Below are positions 9,919 to 18,323 of a stretch of 64,000 nucleotides of DNA, piece after piece. How positions within the stretch are numbered: the stretch's first letter is position 1; the number at the start of each line of letters is the position of its first letter. Made by a program: the position numbers and the translations under genes. Under the pieces are notes generated by a model. That model worked only from the letters and a program-made list of their open reading frames with translations, was not told the origin of the DNA and ran no database searches. Source of the stretch: JBKEDC01 sp047975205 (GTDB taxonomy: Bacteria; Bacteroidota; Bacteroidia; Bacteroidales; Prolixibacteraceae); assembly GCA_047975205.1 (NCBI GenBank), contig JBKEDC010000037.1:62001-126000 (forward strand). Direction: 5' to 3'.

Positions 9919-10902
9919 ATGGAAAGAGTTGCCGCCTTACAAGAGTTGTTCATAGCTCGTTTAGAGCGAGAAGCATTGCGCATATCACAAAAAGAACCTG
10001 TAAATTTATATATTCCGGTAAAGTATATTCTTGATATTGGAGGAAAACGCTTACGTCCGGCCATGGTACTCCTAGCAAATGAATTATATGGCGGAAATCA
10101 AGAAGATGCTTTAAAAGCGGCACTTTCTGTTGAAATATTCCATAATTTCACGCTACTTCACGATGATATTATGGATAACGCTGCTATTCGGCGAGGCAAA
10201 CCAACTGTTCACGAAAAATACGACGCAAACACGGCAATTTTATCCGGTGATGCCATGTCTATTCATGCCTATGAGTATCTATTACAGTGCAAGAGTAAAA
10301 ATATCATGTCGATCATAAAGCTCTTTACACGCACAGCTATTGAGGTTTGCGAAGGACAACAATATGATATGGATTTTGAAACACGTATTGATGTAACTGC
10401 TGATGAATACTTGGAAATGATTCGACTAAAAACAGCTGTGCTTTTAGCTTGCTGCTTTAAAACAGGAGCTTTGGTGGCCGATGCTTCTACTAAAGATGCC
10501 GATTTGATGTATGATTTTGGTATCAATTTGGGTTTAGCTTTTCAATTACAAGATGATTATTTAGACACTTATGGAGATCAAACCGTTTTTGGTAAACGTA
10601 TTGGAGGTGATATCTTGTGTAATAAAAAAACATATTTACTTATTCACGCATTAAAAAACTCAAGCGACAAGCTCCGAGAAGAATTGCTTTTTTGGATTAA
10701 TCGGACTGAATTTGATGATGATGAGAAAATTACGGCAGTAAAAACCATCTACGATGAAATAGGGGTAGCAACCACTAATCAAAGAGCCATTAATAATTAT
10801 TACGATAAAGCTTTGGCTTGTTTGCAGAAATTAGATTTAGCTGAAGAAAAGAAAGCTACACTATATAAACTTGCCGAGTCTATCTTACTTCGAAACAAAT
10901 AA
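9919..10902 (+). CDS. Polyprenyl (trans-isoprenyl) diphosphate synthase
   Basis: Condenses isopentenyl diphosphate onto allylic diphosphates to make long-chain isoprenoids, such as the menaquinone side chain. The 327-residue length is normal. The first Asp-rich motif is HDDIMD at residues 81-86, followed by RRGKPTVH; the second is QDDYLDTYGD near residue 212. GGKRLRPAMVLL near the N-terminus supplies the IPP-binding Lys and Arg. A small or large residue just before the first motif sets product length in this family; here it is F-T-L-L, which does not let me assign chain length with confidence. It begins 2 bp after the RND gene, so the two are translationally coupled and probably share an operon with mlaEF. 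Confidence 0.93.
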   Translation: MERVAALQELFIARLEREALRISQKEPVNLYIPVKYILDIGGKRLRPAMVLLANELYGGNQEDALKAALSVEIFHNFTLLHDDIMDNAAIRRGKPTVHEKYDANTAILSGDAMSIHAYEYLLQCKSKNIMSIIKLFTRTAIEVCEGQQYDMDFETRIDVTADEYLEMIRLKTAVLLACCFKTGALVADASTKDADLMYDFGINLGLAFQLQDDYLDTYGDQTVFGKRIGGDILCNKKTYLLIHALKNSSDKLREELLFWINRTEFDDDEKITAVKTIYDEIGVATTNQRAINNYYDKALACLQKLDLAEEKKATLYKLAESILLRNK

Positions 10903-10950
10903 ATTCCCATTTAGATTCCTAATATATTTATCCAAATTTAGACTAATGTA

Positions 10951-13557
10951 TTAAGCAACAATAAGAAACTTAGTCGTATAATGAGTGCCATCTATTTCTA
11001 CATCTACAATATACATTGCCGGCTTTAAAAAGCTCCAATCATATTGATAAGTCGATTGATACTTATCAATATCTGCTGTAGTCTCAAAAACTTTACTGCC
11101 GATAATGCTATAAATAGAGATAGTTGCCCTGCCTACAGTCATATTAGGGAGCACTAGCCTAATATGCCCATCGGTTGAGGCCGTTGGAAACACTCCTATA
11201 GTGTTGTTCTTTATTTCTACACTGAAAGATCCTTCATCTCCATTTTTACCATCAACTTGCAGATAATAGTTTATCCCTTTGTCAAGATTTAGAATAGCTT
11301 TTGTTTCCATGCCCATAAGCGTATCTGCTGCTGCCGATAAAGTAGGCGTATCAAATTTAGGGGTTAGTATATCATTTGAAGATTTCCCGGTATAAACAGC
11401 AAATTGATTTTCAATACCTGACACCGCAATTTCGACATAACCATTATCAGGAGAAACAAAAGTGAACCACACTGAATTATCTAGGGGATTTTTATTTTCT
11501 GACGGACACCAAGTATTAGGATCTGCACAAGATGTAGGACTCGGGTAAGGTTCATCTTCTTCTACGCTACCACATACATTAGTATAACCATCATTTACTC
11601 CTGTTCTCAAAGGAATAGCCCCTTTCACATTATCGTTTATCGGTGCCGTTACTCTCAACAGCATGGTATCCGAATCTGTGCATCCACCGATACTACCCGT
11701 TACGCAAACATAAGTATCAAAAGAGCAAGCCTGCTGACCTTTATCATTTAAAGTTAATATTAATGCATTATCTTCAGTAATTGTATCAAAATACTCATTG
11801 GCCTCTATTTCAAAGGTATAGTTTACTGCCCCATCAGCTTCTATCATGAAATTATTCAACTCACGCCCACAAATTTCCAATTCATCGGGCATATCTACCA
11901 ATTCCACGTGAATTTCATCCATTACTTCCAGAGAAATTAACCAAGATGTTGAAAAATCATCTTTACGCAAAATGCAGGATATTGTGTACGACCCTGCTTT
12001 TTCAAAATATACCTGAGGAAAGTCTGAGTTTGCATCATATCCTTCTTTAAAAGAATATGTATTCGGGGTAATTGTCCATTCTCTATTCACATTCTTTGAT
12101 ACGGAGACATGCCTTAGTTTTACCAAAGAGTTCACGCAGGCCGGATTCGGAGTTATCGTAAATTCCGGCAAGGGATCAGCATAATAATCTAATCCGGCTA
12201 AAGTATTCAACCCCGCTTCTTCTGCATCTAACCAATATTTTAATTGTCGGTTAGATCCTGCCTGTGAATCCCAAGAAAGCGATAGTTTTCCCCAAAGTGA
12301 TATTTCATCATTTCCTCCGTGCAATTGCCCCACAATGCAATGATTTTGATTAAGAATAGGACTTCCCGAAGAACCTCCTTCGTCGGCTCCTATTTCATAA
12401 GTAGATTGCCAATGGGTATCAGGATCAGATAACATAGCATCATCCCAATTGATATAGTCGTCATAAGACACCAGAGGATCTTTATCAATAGAAATACACT
12501 TTGGTGTTCCTTGCGGGTGGTGAATAGCTGTTCCGCCGGTTGGCGTTTTCCCTGAAACATCCCAACCTAAAAAATAAGGTTGATAGGATTCAAGGGGCAT
12601 TTCATTTAATTCTAATAGTGCAAAATCAGTATAAGTAGATGTAGCTTTAAGCGAAGCGCCCGATATTGTTTGCTTTTCTGAAGCATCATTAGATGAGCAG
12701 CTTGAATTTTCGTAGTTAAAATAGGTAATTAGCGTTGCGGCTTCTTCTTTTGTTGAGATGCAGTGGTTTGCCGTTAGAAAATAAGGGGTTCCATCATTAT
12801 CTGTATTATTAATAAGAGATCCTGAACACCAATAAGAATATCTTCCGGAGAAAAAACACATTCTTGCCACAGCCCGCTTTTCCTGCTGAAATTCAAGTCC
12901 ATCCGGGCAATTGATTCCCACGCGAGCCGGTAGTGCACGTTCTTCTAGGCCTAAATATGACTTTGCCACCTGCCCGATAATCACACCACCTTCAAATTCA
13001 GCATCTAATGGTTCATTATACTCAATAACGCAATCCTGACCCACTATCTCTGCCAAAGCGAAGCTGCCTCCATCCTTATTGTTATCCGATGTAAATGCGC
13101 CTCGAACTATCTTTTTATCTGATGAATATACAAATAAACGTGCCCCGGTTGGAATATCAAATGTATTTAAACACACACCTATCGATTGAGCTGTTTCACA
13201 AGAAAGCGTTAATACCCAAACGCCATAACCTTTCAATTCAACATATGTTCCTGCCTTTTTAAGATCTAAATTTAAATCTTCCACTATGCCGAATCGGTTA
13301 TCAATGCCTTCTTTAGCGTCAAGAGCCATCATCTCATTTCTATTTACGGCTGCTAGCATATACTCTGATTTTGTTGTTGATTTCAGCAGCATAGATTGAA
13401 AAGACAAAGGAGTCCCTTCATGCTGAATCTGAGAAAATCCCAATACGGGATTTATGACAAAAAGTAAAATCAGCAGGCTTAACCCCACAAGATATTTCAC
13501 TCGTTTATTCGTCTGATATTTTGGAAAGAAAATAATTGAAGTAAAACTTTGCTGCAT
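10951..13557 (-). CDS. Secreted trypsin-like serine endoprotease with T9SS sorting domain
   Basis: The frame opens at 13602, but a near-match -7 box (13580-13587) and the position of the signal sequence favour the ATG at 13557. Numbering below uses the long form of 883 residues. A signal peptide ends near VLGFSQ, an N-terminal propeptide follows, and the catalytic domain resembles lysyl endopeptidase or other S1-like proteases: His280 in TANHC, Asp326 in TDFALLEL, Ser414 in GGSSGSPI. Many Cys pairs suggest disulfides. A PKD-like region (about 480-570) and a further beta domain follow. The last 75 residues (IYSIIGSKVFET ... YIVDVEIDG ... TKFLIV) form a type A C-terminal signal for type IX secretion. 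It is therefore probably exported across the outer membrane and released or anchored. It converges with the polyprenyl synthase gene. Confidence 0.9.
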   Translation of the reverse strand: MQQSFTSIIFFPKYQTNKRVKYLVGLSLLILLFVINPVLGFSQIQHEGTPLSFQSMLLKSTTKSEYMLAAVNRNEMMALDAKEGIDNRFGIVEDLNLDLKKAGTYVELKGYGVWVLTLSCETAQSIGVCLNTFDIPTGARLFVYSSDKKIVRGAFTSDNNKDGGSFALAEIVGQDCVIEYNEPLDAEFEGGVIIGQVAKSYLGLEERALPARVGINCPDGLEFQQEKRAVARMCFFSGRYSYWCSGSLINNTDNDGTPYFLTANHCISTKEEAATLITYFNYENSSCSSNDASEKQTISGASLKATSTYTDFALLELNEMPLESYQPYFLGWDVSGKTPTGGTAIHHPQGTPKCISIDKDPLVSYDDYINWDDAMLSDPDTHWQSTYEIGADEGGSSGSPILNQNHCIVGQLHGGNDEISLWGKLSLSWDSQAGSNRQLKYWLDAEEAGLNTLAGLDYYADPLPEFTITPNPACVNSLVKLRHVSVSKNVNREWTITPNTYSFKEGYDANSDFPQVYFEKAGSYTISCILRKDDFSTSWLISLEVMDEIHVELVDMPDELEICGRELNNFMIEADGAVNYTFEIEANEYFDTITEDNALILTLNDKGQQACSFDTYVCVTGSIGGCTDSDTMLLRVTAPINDNVKGAIPLRTGVNDGYTNVCGSVEEDEPYPSPTSCADPNTWCPSENKNPLDNSVWFTFVSPDNGYVEIAVSGIENQFAVYTGKSSNDILTPKFDTPTLSAAADTLMGMETKAILNLDKGINYYLQVDGKNGDEGSFSVEIKNNTIGVFPTASTDGHIRLVLPNMTVGRATISIYSIIGSKVFETTADIDKYQSTYQYDWSFLKPAMYIVDVEIDGTHYTTKFLIVA

Positions 13558-13695
13558 ATACACATATGTTAATAATATACAAATATGCATTAAAATTGGC
13601 ATTATTTCATATAATCAGCTCGCTTTCTATAATAAATTTTAATAGAACCTTTCTTTTTGCAAGCCTTTTCTGTCTCATAGTATATATAAATGACG

Positions 13696-13703
13696 TATGT
13701 TTG
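13696..13703 (+). promoter_or_regulatory. Candidate -7 box (TATGTTTG) before the DUF4783 gene
   Basis: TATGTTTG matches TAnnTTTG and lies 20 bp before the ATG at 13724. No good -33 TTTG is seen at the right distance, so it is only a candidate. Confidence 0.4.
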
Positions 13704-13723
13704 CAAATCAAAGCGAATGACTT

Positions 13724-14119
13724 ATGAAACGTCTTTTTACATACTGCCTAATTCTTCTTGGCTTATATTTTACTCCGAAGTCGGTCTTTTCTCAAATTCC
13801 GAATGATATTATTTTAGCTCTTCGTAGTGGTAATGCTCAAGAACTGTCAGTCTTTTTAAACGATAATGTAGAATTATATCTCTATGATAAAAATGATGTT
13901 TACAGTAAGAATCAAACGACTCAAATATTAACGCAATTTTTCGAACAAAACCACCCTAATTCACTCAGTATTATCCACCAAAGTGGAAAAAAAGAACACC
14001 AATACGTCATTCTTTTGTTGAATACCGACAAAGAGAGCTTTCAGCTATCTTTTTTAATGCGAAAGATTAATGAAAAAGTAGTTATTAGCCAACTCCAGAT
14101 TGAAAAAAGTGAATCTTAA
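13724..14119 (+). CDS. DUF4783 family small secreted protein
   Basis: A 131-residue protein with an N-terminal signal peptide (MKRLFTYCLILLGLYFTPKSVFS). The mature domain matches the Bacteroidetes-restricted DUF4783 family, which has an NTF2-like alpha+beta layout: an opening helix IPNDIILALRSGNAQELSVFL, then strands ending in LQIEKS. The family has no assigned reaction; the fold suggests ligand or protein binding in the periplasm. Its last 20 bases overlap the next gene, so the pair is translationally coupled. In other Bacteroidetes this family often sits near nicotinate and riboflavin genes, and nadA and ribE are indeed a few kilobases away here, though that link is only from memory. Confidence 0.8.
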   Translation: MKRLFTYCLILLGLYFTPKSVFSQIPNDIILALRSGNAQELSVFLNDNVELYLYDKNDVYSKNQTTQILTQFFEQNHPNSLSIIHQSGKKEHQYVILLLNTDKESFQLSFLMRKINEKVVISQLQIEKSES

Positions 14120-15077
14120 GAATCTATATCAAAAAATTAAACGCCGAATACTAAGTATTCTCATTTGGGCCAGGAAAGTTACTCTTCCCGGTTTTGACAG
14201 GATACCTCTTTATGATGTCATGCTCCTTTTCTTCCGTAGTGTATCGAGCACAGATAAAAGTATCATTACCACGCGAGCCTCTGCTGTTTCTTATAGCATA
14301 TTTATAGCCGTATTACCCACGCTGTTGTTTGTTATTACACTTATTCCATACATTCCAATCGATAACTTCCAATTGGAATTGCTTCAACTCATTCGAAATG
14401 TAATACCATCGAGTATATATGACATTGTGAACGATACGCTTACCGAGGTTATCCTTAAGCCTCACGGCGATTTGCTTTCATTTAGTTTCATTGCCGGAGT
14501 TATATTGGCTTCTAACGGAATTGTTGCCATGATGAATGCCTTCGATGCATCGTCGTTAGTCGATGAACATCGCCCATGGTATTTACAACGCCTGGTAGCC
14601 ATTCGTTTGCTATTTATATTAGCTCTCTTGCTCACAGTTGCCGTAGCTTTAGTGACCAACGGTCAGCGACTTATTAATTACCTCGATAAGCTTGGAATAA
14701 TTCTTACTCAGTTCACCTATTATTTACTTTCATTTATGAATTGGGTAATTATTGTGGCCTTATTCTTTTTTGCCTATTCATCCTTATTCTACTATGCTCC
14801 GAGTAAAAAAACACGTTATCGATTCATTTCAGCCGGGAGCACCATGTCTACCGTGTTAAGTATCATTATACTTAGCGGATTTAATTTCTACATCAATAAT
14901 TTCAGCCGATACAACAAACTTTACGGTTCTATCGGTACCATTTTCGTTATTATGCTTCTTTTCTATTTGCTTTCCTTCGCCATTCTATTTGGTTTCGAGC
15001 TGAATGCCAGCATTGCTACCGCAAGAAATAGTGGGAGACGAAGATTGTTAAAACATAAGGCTGTTAAAAGAAAGTAA
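14100..15077 (+). CDS. YihY/BrkB-family inner-membrane protein
   Basis: A 325-residue member of the YihY/virulence factor BrkB family (once mislabelled RNase BN). The conserved block LPGFDRIPLYDVMLLFFRS appears near residues 30-48, followed by TTRASAVSYSIFIAVLPTLLF and six hydrophobic helices. The chosen TTG at 14100 (a GTG at 14109 is the alternative) gives the basic N-terminus and overlaps the DUF4783 gene; no ATG precedes the conserved block. The tail RRRLLKHKAVKRK is strongly basic. The exact function is unknown; a permease or flippase-like role has been suggested for the family. It is probably co-transcribed with DUF4783, with GH3 63 bp downstream. Confidence 0.88.
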   Translation: MKKVNLKNLYQKIKRRILSILIWARKVTLPGFDRIPLYDVMLLFFRSVSSTDKSIITTRASAVSYSIFIAVLPTLLFVITLIPYIPIDNFQLELLQLIRNVIPSSIYDIVNDTLTEVILKPHGDLLSFSFIAGVILASNGIVAMMNAFDASSLVDEHRPWYLQRLVAIRLLFILALLLTVAVALVTNGQRLINYLDKLGIILTQFTYYLLSFMNWVIIVALFFFAYSSLFYYAPSKKTRYRFISAGSTMSTVLSIIILSGFNFYINNFSRYNKLYGSIGTIFVIMLLFYLLSFAILFGFELNASIATARNSGRRRLLKHKAVKRK

Positions 15078-15140
15078 TTTAATATATACGAAAATATATT
15101 GTAAAATCATAACTTCACCACTCATTCTAAAAACAAAACT

Positions 15141-16646
15141 ATGGCTATATTAAACTCACTTGTCAACTGGATTAACTACAAACGATTAGTTGAAATTGAT
15201 TTATTCAAGAAACACCCCGTAGATGCCCAACGAGAGGTGATGTTTGATTTACTGAACACCGCACAACAAACCGTTTTTGGCAAAGAACATCATTTTGAGA
15301 AGATTAATAATCGCAGTGACTTCCAAAAACATATACCCATTCGGTCTTATGAGGATTTTTCCCCATATATAGAGCGGTTATTAAAGGGTGAGAAAAATAT
15401 TCTTTGGCCGGGAAGTATAAAATGGTTTGCAAAATCATCGGGCACTACTAATGATAAAAGCAAATTCATTCCGGTAAGCAAGGAGTCTTTGGAAAGTATC
15501 CACTTTCGAGGATTTAAAGATGTTATGGCAATCTATTTCAAAAATAATCCTGATTCTCGCATCTTATTTGGCAAAGGATTAACACTCGGGGGAAGCCATC
15601 AAATAAACAGTTTTAATACCGAATCTTTTTATGGTGATCTATCGGCCATTTTAATTGAGAATGCTCCTTTAGGATCCGACTTAATCAGAGTGCCCAAAGC
15701 GAAAGTAGCACTCATTGAAGAATTTGAGAAAAAGGTCGCTATGATTATTGAGTCGGTAAAAGATGAAAATATTACTTCCATAGCCGGTGTACCGTCTTGG
15801 AACCTTGTTTTATTACAACGCTTCCTAGAAGCCACCGGGAAAAAGAATATTACCGAACTGTGGCCTAATCTGGAAGTATTTTTCCATGGGGGAATTAAAT
15901 TTGAACCTTATCGGAGTCAATTCGAGGCTATCATTCCGTCAAGCAATATGCACTACATGGAAACATATAATGCTTCAGAAGGATTTTTTGCCATTCAAGA
16001 TGAACCCGATAAAGACGACATGCTCCTTATGCTTGATTCCGGTATCTACTATGAATTTATTGATATGGAAGAGTTCCATAAAGAGAACCCGAGGGCACTG
16101 ACTATTGACGAAGTAGAACTTTCCAAGAATTATGCCATCGTAATCAGTACAAACGGAGGATTGTGGCGATATCTTATTGGCGACACGGTGAAGTTTACGC
16201 AGCGATATCCTTTTAAAGTAAAAATTACAGGCAGAACAAAGCACTATATTAATGCCTTTGGTGAGGAATTGATTGTTGATAATGCCGAAAGTGCCTTGAA
16301 AACAGCTTGTGAACGCACACATGCCAGTATCAAAGAATATACTGCCGGACCTATATTCATGAGTGAGGATACTAAAGGTGCTCACCAATGGATTATTGAA
16401 TTTGAGAAAGAGCCTAATGATTTGCATCATTTCATTTCTGTGCTCGACAATACCCTCAAAACCCTAAATTCTGATTATGAAGCAAAACGCCATAAGAATA
16501 TCACCTTAGATGCTCCTCATGTTGTTGTTGCCAGAAAAGATTTATTTTACGATTGGATGAAGCAACGCGGAAAAGTTGGCGGACAAAATAAAATACCTCG
16601 ATTGGCTAATGACAGAGCATATTTAGAACAACTTTTGGCACTTTAG
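15141..16646 (+). CDS. GH3-family acyl-adenylate/amide synthetase homologue
   Basis: A 501-residue protein of the GH3 auxin-responsive promoter superfamily, whose plant members (JAR1, GH3) adenylate a carboxylic acid and conjugate it to an amino acid. The ATP-binding signature KSSGTTNDKSKFIPVS lies near residue 95, the second adenylation motif YNASEGFFAIQD near 275, and NGGLWRYLIGDTVKF near 335. C-terminal residues KITGRTKHYINAFGEEL match the domain hinge. Motifs look intact, so adenylation activity is expected, but the bacterial substrates are unknown. It is a cytosolic protein without a signal peptide. It stands 63 bp after a YihY gene; a candidate palindromic region follows it at 16728-16917. 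Confidence 0.9.
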   Translation: MAILNSLVNWINYKRLVEIDLFKKHPVDAQREVMFDLLNTAQQTVFGKEHHFEKINNRSDFQKHIPIRSYEDFSPYIERLLKGEKNILWPGSIKWFAKSSGTTNDKSKFIPVSKESLESIHFRGFKDVMAIYFKNNPDSRILFGKGLTLGGSHQINSFNTESFYGDLSAILIENAPLGSDLIRVPKAKVALIEEFEKKVAMIIESVKDENITSIAGVPSWNLVLLQRFLEATGKKNITELWPNLEVFFHGGIKFEPYRSQFEAIIPSSNMHYMETYNASEGFFAIQDEPDKDDMLLMLDSGIYYEFIDMEEFHKENPRALTIDEVELSKNYAIVISTNGGLWRYLIGDTVKFTQRYPFKVKITGRTKHYINAFGEELIVDNAESALKTACERTHASIKEYTAGPIFMSEDTKGAHQWIIEFEKEPNDLHHFISVLDNTLKTLNSDYEAKRHKNITLDAPHVVVARKDLFYDWMKQRGKVGGQNKIPRLANDRAYLEQLLAL

Positions 16647-16985
16647 TCCCTCATTACTTATCTGCATCAAATGAAGGATACGATTTATTTTAAAAGAAGT
16701 TGATATAAAAATCTTTTTTTACCGCTATTACACCATAATTATAGGCTTCATTTGTATTTTGAGCAGCAATTATTAATAGCATAAGAGTCGTAAAAACATT
16801 TTTTCAACCCATATGCTATTAATAATGAACCTCAATAGGTCTGTGCATGCAGATTCTTGTCAAAAGATTGGAGCAAAAAATGTTTTCCGTTCCAATTCTC
16901 GCAGAGTAATGGTGTAAAAAACAAAATAAGAAATAGGTAAACTATTGATTCTAAACAACTAAAAACTCATTCAACACCTATAAGA
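16647..16985. other. Convergent intergenic region with nested inverted repeats
   Basis: This 339 bp gap lies between the 3' ends of the GH3 gene (+) and ribE (-). It contains a 15-bp perfect inverted repeat (16769-16783 and 16812-16826) inside a 9-bp pair TTACACCAT / ATGGTGTAA (16728-16736 and 16909-16917). A third 6-bp pair (16867-16872 and 16891-16896) lies beside it. No open frame of note is present. It may act as a bidirectional terminator, a structured RNA or a MITE-like remnant. Confidence 0.5.
16769..16826. repeat. 15-bp perfect inverted repeat with 28-nt loop
   Basis: ATTATTAATAGCATA at 16769-16783 is the exact reverse complement of 16812-16826. The loop is too long and the flank too poor in T runs for a textbook terminator on either strand. 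Confidence 0.7.
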
Positions 16986-17594
16986 TTAATTGAATGTATT
17001 CAGTTTAGCTAAATATTTTCCGATTATATCAAACTCTAGGTTTACCACTGAATCTTTCTCAAAGGTGTGGAAGTTTGTTTCTTTATATGTATATGGAATA
17101 ATGGCTACTTGAAATGAATTTGCTTTTGAATTAACCACAGTCAGGCTTACCCCATTTACCGTAACCGAACCTTTTTCAACTGTCATGTAGCCTTGTTGTG
17201 CCATTTCTTTGGTGAAATCATATTCAAAAGTAAAATAAAAACTTCCATCGGCCTCTTCTTTATTTACACAACGCGCCGTTTGATCAACATGTCCTTGCAC
17301 AATATGCCCGTCTAAACGACCATTCATCATCATGCTGCGTTCGAGATTCACTTTTGAGCCTACTTGCCATGTGCCTAAGTTTGTTTTTAACAGTGTTTCT
17401 TTAATAGCTGTTACAGTGTATGTTTTAGCCTCATTATCTATGCTAACTACCGTTAAACACACGCCATTATGAGCCACACTTTGGTCTATTTTAAGCTCGT
17501 TTACAAAAGAGCATGTTAATGTAAAATGATAATTTTCTTTTTCACGTTCAATGGCTTTCACTACGCCATATTCTTCCACAATACCTGAAAACAT
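16986..17594 (-). CDS. ribE: Riboflavin synthase, alpha subunit
   Basis: Catalyses the last step of riboflavin synthesis, dismutation of two 6,7-dimethyl-8-ribityllumazine molecules to riboflavin plus a diaminouracil. The 202-residue length is normal. The two lumazine-binding repeats are visible: the N-terminal one begins MFSGIVEEYG and contains VAHNGVCLTVV; the second begins GHIVQGHVD near residue 100 and contains VTVNGVSLTVV. A candidate promoter (-7 box TAACTTTG, minus strand, 17620-17627) lies 25 bp before the ATG. I looked for an FMN riboswitch upstream and saw none. The gene is alone; other rib genes are not in the window. Confidence 0.96.
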   Translation of the reverse strand: MFSGIVEEYGVVKAIEREKENYHFTLTCSFVNELKIDQSVAHNGVCLTVVSIDNEAKTYTVTAIKETLLKTNLGTWQVGSKVNLERSMMMNGRLDGHIVQGHVDQTARCVNKEEADGSFYFTFEYDFTKEMAQQGYMTVEKGSVTVNGVSLTVVNSKANSFQVAIIPYTYKETNFHTFEKDSVVNLEFDIIGKYLAKLNTFN

Positions 17595-17889
17595 AATTCT
17601 AATTATTTTTTATACCCTGCAAAGTTATTCAATTTTACGGGGAGCACTGCTAATTTTTAGGTAAAAGTTTGCTGCTGGAAATTCATGAAACATATCTATA
17701 CATAGGAAGATCTTAAATTTTGAGACACCTAAAGGTTTATTCTTTAGATTTGTCGCTTAACCTAAAATGGGCATCTGGTTCTGGAATTTAGTAAGCACTT
17801 TCACATACTCCCATTGGAACTAAATATTCTCCAAACTGATCCAAAACCACTCCTATTTATAAACTAAGCATTAAATCACACAGTAGTAC
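17595..17889. other. Intergenic gap between ribE and the tRNA-Leu terminator
   Basis: Apart from the ribE promoter candidate at 17620-17627, I see no gene, repeat or riboswitch in this stretch. Confidence 0.5.
17620..17627 (-). promoter_or_regulatory. Candidate -7 box (TAACTTTG) for ribE
   Basis: A perfect TAnnTTTG on the minus strand, 25 bp upstream of the ribE ATG. A -33 TTTG is not clear. Confidence 0.5.
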
Positions 17890-17925
17890 AAAAAAAATCT
17901 CAAACTCGAATGAGTTTGAGATTTT
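17890..17925 (-). terminator. Intrinsic terminator of tRNA-Leu
   Basis: A perfect hairpin with an 11-bp core (17897-17907 with 17912-17922, GAAT loop, extendable by A-T pairs to about 14 bp). It is followed on the minus strand by a run of T. It lies 18 bp after the tRNA 3' end. Confidence 0.85.
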
Positions 17926-17942
17926 CATTTGGGTACTTAATG

Positions 17943-18026
17943 TACCCGGAGTGGGAATCGAACCCACACGGTATTGCTACCACTGGATTTTGAGTCCAGC
18001 GCGTCTACCAATTCCGCCATCCGGGC
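17943..18026 (-). tRNA. tRNA-Leu (anticodon CAA)
   Basis: Read on the minus strand, the gene begins GCCCGGATGGCGGAATTGG, the usual class II tRNA-Leu start with the GGTAGACGCGC D-arm. The anticodon stem CTGGA/TCCAG encloses the loop CTCAAAA, giving anticodon CAA for UUG codons. A variable arm (TGGTAGCAATACCG) and T-loop GGTTCGATTCC follow. The acceptor stem GCCCGGA pairs with TCCGGGT, with a G-U pair at position 1-72 and A73 as discriminator. The terminal CCA is not fully encoded (ACATT follows). It has its own promoter and terminator. Confidence 0.96.
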
Positions 18027-18049
18027 TCGTTGTTTTCACAACTGCGATG

Positions 18050-18079
18050 CAAATGTAATTCAAATATTGTTAGTTCAAA
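18050..18079 (-). promoter_or_regulatory. Promoter of tRNA-Leu
   Basis: On the minus strand TTTG (18076-18079), an 18-bp spacer and TACATTTG (18050-18057) fit the Bacteroidetes -33/-7 consensus. The predicted start is about 17 nt before the mature tRNA 5' end. Confidence 0.75.
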
Positions 18080-18265
18080 ATAAAAAACAAAAAAAATAGC
18101 TGTTGAAAGCTATTTTTTATATCGTCATGACTATTCCATAAACATTATTATCTTTTCTGCCCTCCAAAGCTATTCTTTAGGGGCACACTTACTTAATGAT
18201 ATTTGTATTAAAAGAATCACAACTTAGCTTCATTGTATGAACACATAACAAGCTTATCCGTTTTC

Positions 18266-18291
18266 TTGTGTGTAATAATTTTGTAATTTTG
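18266..18291 (+). promoter_or_regulatory. Tandem -7 boxes upstream of nadA
   Basis: Two adjacent TAATTTTG octamers (18276-18283 and 18284-18291) match TAnnTTTG, and a TTG at 18266-18268 sits at a plausible distance for the second. The ATG follows 32 bp later. Confidence 0.55.
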
Positions 18292-18323
18292 TTGCCTGAT
18301 TTATAGCGTAAATTAAAAACACA

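Noticed and set aside
17595..17700. Possible FMN riboswitch upstream of ribE
   Set aside because: None of the conserved RFN-element stems or the GGGGCAGGGTGAA-type core is visible; only a -7 box is found.
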